A DNA stretch of 64,000 nt from Bacillaceae bacterium IKA-2 (GTDB taxonomy: Bacteria; Bacillota; Bacilli; Bacillales; Anaerobacillaceae): positions 310,001 through 374,000 of the forward strand of contig CP134492.1 in the NCBI GenBank assembly GCA_031761875.1, written 5' to 3'. Each line of letters begins with the position of its first letter. Position 1 is the first letter of the stretch. A program made the translations under genes and the position numbers. Positions 63,509 through 64,000 of this stretch are shown here, one piece after another. The notes under the pieces are model-generated. The model searched no databases. It was not told the DNA's origin and saw only the letters and a list, made by a program, of their open reading frames with translations.

Positions 63509-63523
63509 AAAGGGGAATGAACA

Positions 63524-64000
63524 ATGGAAATCAAAAAAATTATGGTCATTGGTGCAGGTCAAATGGGATCAGGGATTGCTCAAGTTTGTGCTCAAGCAGG
63601 TTATCAGGTTTTACTGAATGATTTAAAGCCTGAGTTTGTTGAGCGTGGATTAGGAATCATTAATAAAAATTTAAACCGTCAAGTTGAAAAAGGACGCTTA
63701 GAAGAAGGCGTTCGTGATGAAACGGTCAGTCGTATTACAGCATCTACTCAATTAGCGGATGCAAGTAATGTTGATTTAGTGATTGAAGCAGCAGTAGAGA
63801 ATATGGCGATTAAGGCAAAGATTTTTGCCCAACTAGATGAAATTGCGCCAGCACATGCTATTTTAGCGACAAATACGTCGTCACTCCCAATTACTGAAAT
63901 TGCCGCACATACAAAACGACCAACACAAGTGATCGGCATGCATTTTATGAATCCAGTTCCAGTTATGAAGTTAATTGAAGTTATCCGTGGCTTAGCGACT
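63524..64000 (+). CDS. 3-hydroxybutyryl-CoA dehydrogenase (partial)
   Basis: The frame starts at ATG 63524 behind AAAAGGGGA and is open to the right edge (159 residues visible). KKIMVIGAGQMGSGIAQVCA is the Rossmann NAD-binding motif. LVIEAAVENMAIK and LATNTSSLPITEIA are typical, and GMHFMNPVPVMKLIEVIRG includes the catalytic His and the family signature. It oxidises 3-hydroxyacyl-CoA and works with the thiolase encoded just before. The C-terminal dimer domain lies outside the window. Confidence 0.95.
   Translation, partial: MEIKKIMVIGAGQMGSGIAQVCAQAGYQVLLNDLKPEFVERGLGIINKNLNRQVEKGRLEEGVRDETVSRITASTQLADASNVDLVIEAAVENMAIKAKIFAQLDEIAPAHAILATNTSSLPITEIAAHTKRPTQVIGMHFMNPVPVMKLIEVIRGLAT

Overview
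The window looks like chromosome from a low-GC, endospore-forming member of the Bacillaceae, probably a relative of the alkaliphilic Bacillus / Anaerobacillus / Alkalihalobacillus groups. The reasons are strong AT bias, AGGAGG-type ribosome sites with frequent TTG and GTG starts, spore genes (cwlJ, gerQ, a pbpG-like PBP), a glyQS-type T-box leader, and gene neighbourhoods recognisable from the ywd-ywf-ywh-ywi-ywj part of the Bacillus subtilis map. No rRNA or tRNA gene is visible.

Left end (1-10 kb): accessory DNA. A pair of overlapping tyrosine recombinases (RIT-like, second one cut by the window edge) abuts and truncates an IS21-type istA, followed by an intact istB and the IS21 right end. 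Next come a membrane diguanylate cyclase, a 52-bp tandem repeat array, and a NERD-domain gene that an IS3-family element (intact orfA/orfB with a slippery heptamer) appears to have split in two. An actin-like ParM/ParR pair with an upstream iteron cluster looks like a plasmid-type partition cassette.

10-24 kb: a membrane-anchored MsrAB, a TraB-family membrane protein, an acyl-CoA dehydrogenase behind a FadR-like operator, and a histidine kinase/response regulator pair next to a five-gene peptide-type ABC transporter. The transporter's binding lipoprotein appears circularly permuted: its canonical C-terminal third comes first.

24-38 kb: a flavin-type stress protein, a repetitive Gly/Ala protein, a thiamine-binding family protein, a standalone glutaminyl-tRNA synthetase, a PHP phosphatase, CshA-type RNA helicase, T-box plus glycyl-tRNA synthetase, ung, a beta-hydroxyacid dehydrogenase, DUF423, gerQ-cwlJ and hemQ.

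38-64 kb: an enoyl-CoA hydratase / dienoyl-CoA reductase / TetR cassette lies between hemQ and pta-lipL. Then come DUF1450, an HD phosphohydrolase, a tautomerase, ywhD, pbpG, speE-speB, ywiB-argS, an alpha/beta hydrolase, a PfeT/ZosA-like P-type ATPase, cardiolipin synthase and the beta-oxidation genes fadF, thiolase and 3-hydroxybutyryl-CoA dehydrogenase (cut by the right edge).

The intergenic DNA is unusually rich in dispersed repeats. There are nine copies of a palindromic MITE-like element with TGAATTTCATAAT ends, four copies of a GTTCAAAAAG...CTTTTTGAAC element, a TCTAGCT.../ACTCGTCGCAAAA family, a GGTGTCWGACACC family, and inverted purine/pyrimidine GAAAGTTG tracts placed just after stop codons. 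The strongest candidates for unusual biology are the permuted binding protein, the chromosomal ParMR-iteron cassette, the repeat families, and the recombinase pair inserted in istA.
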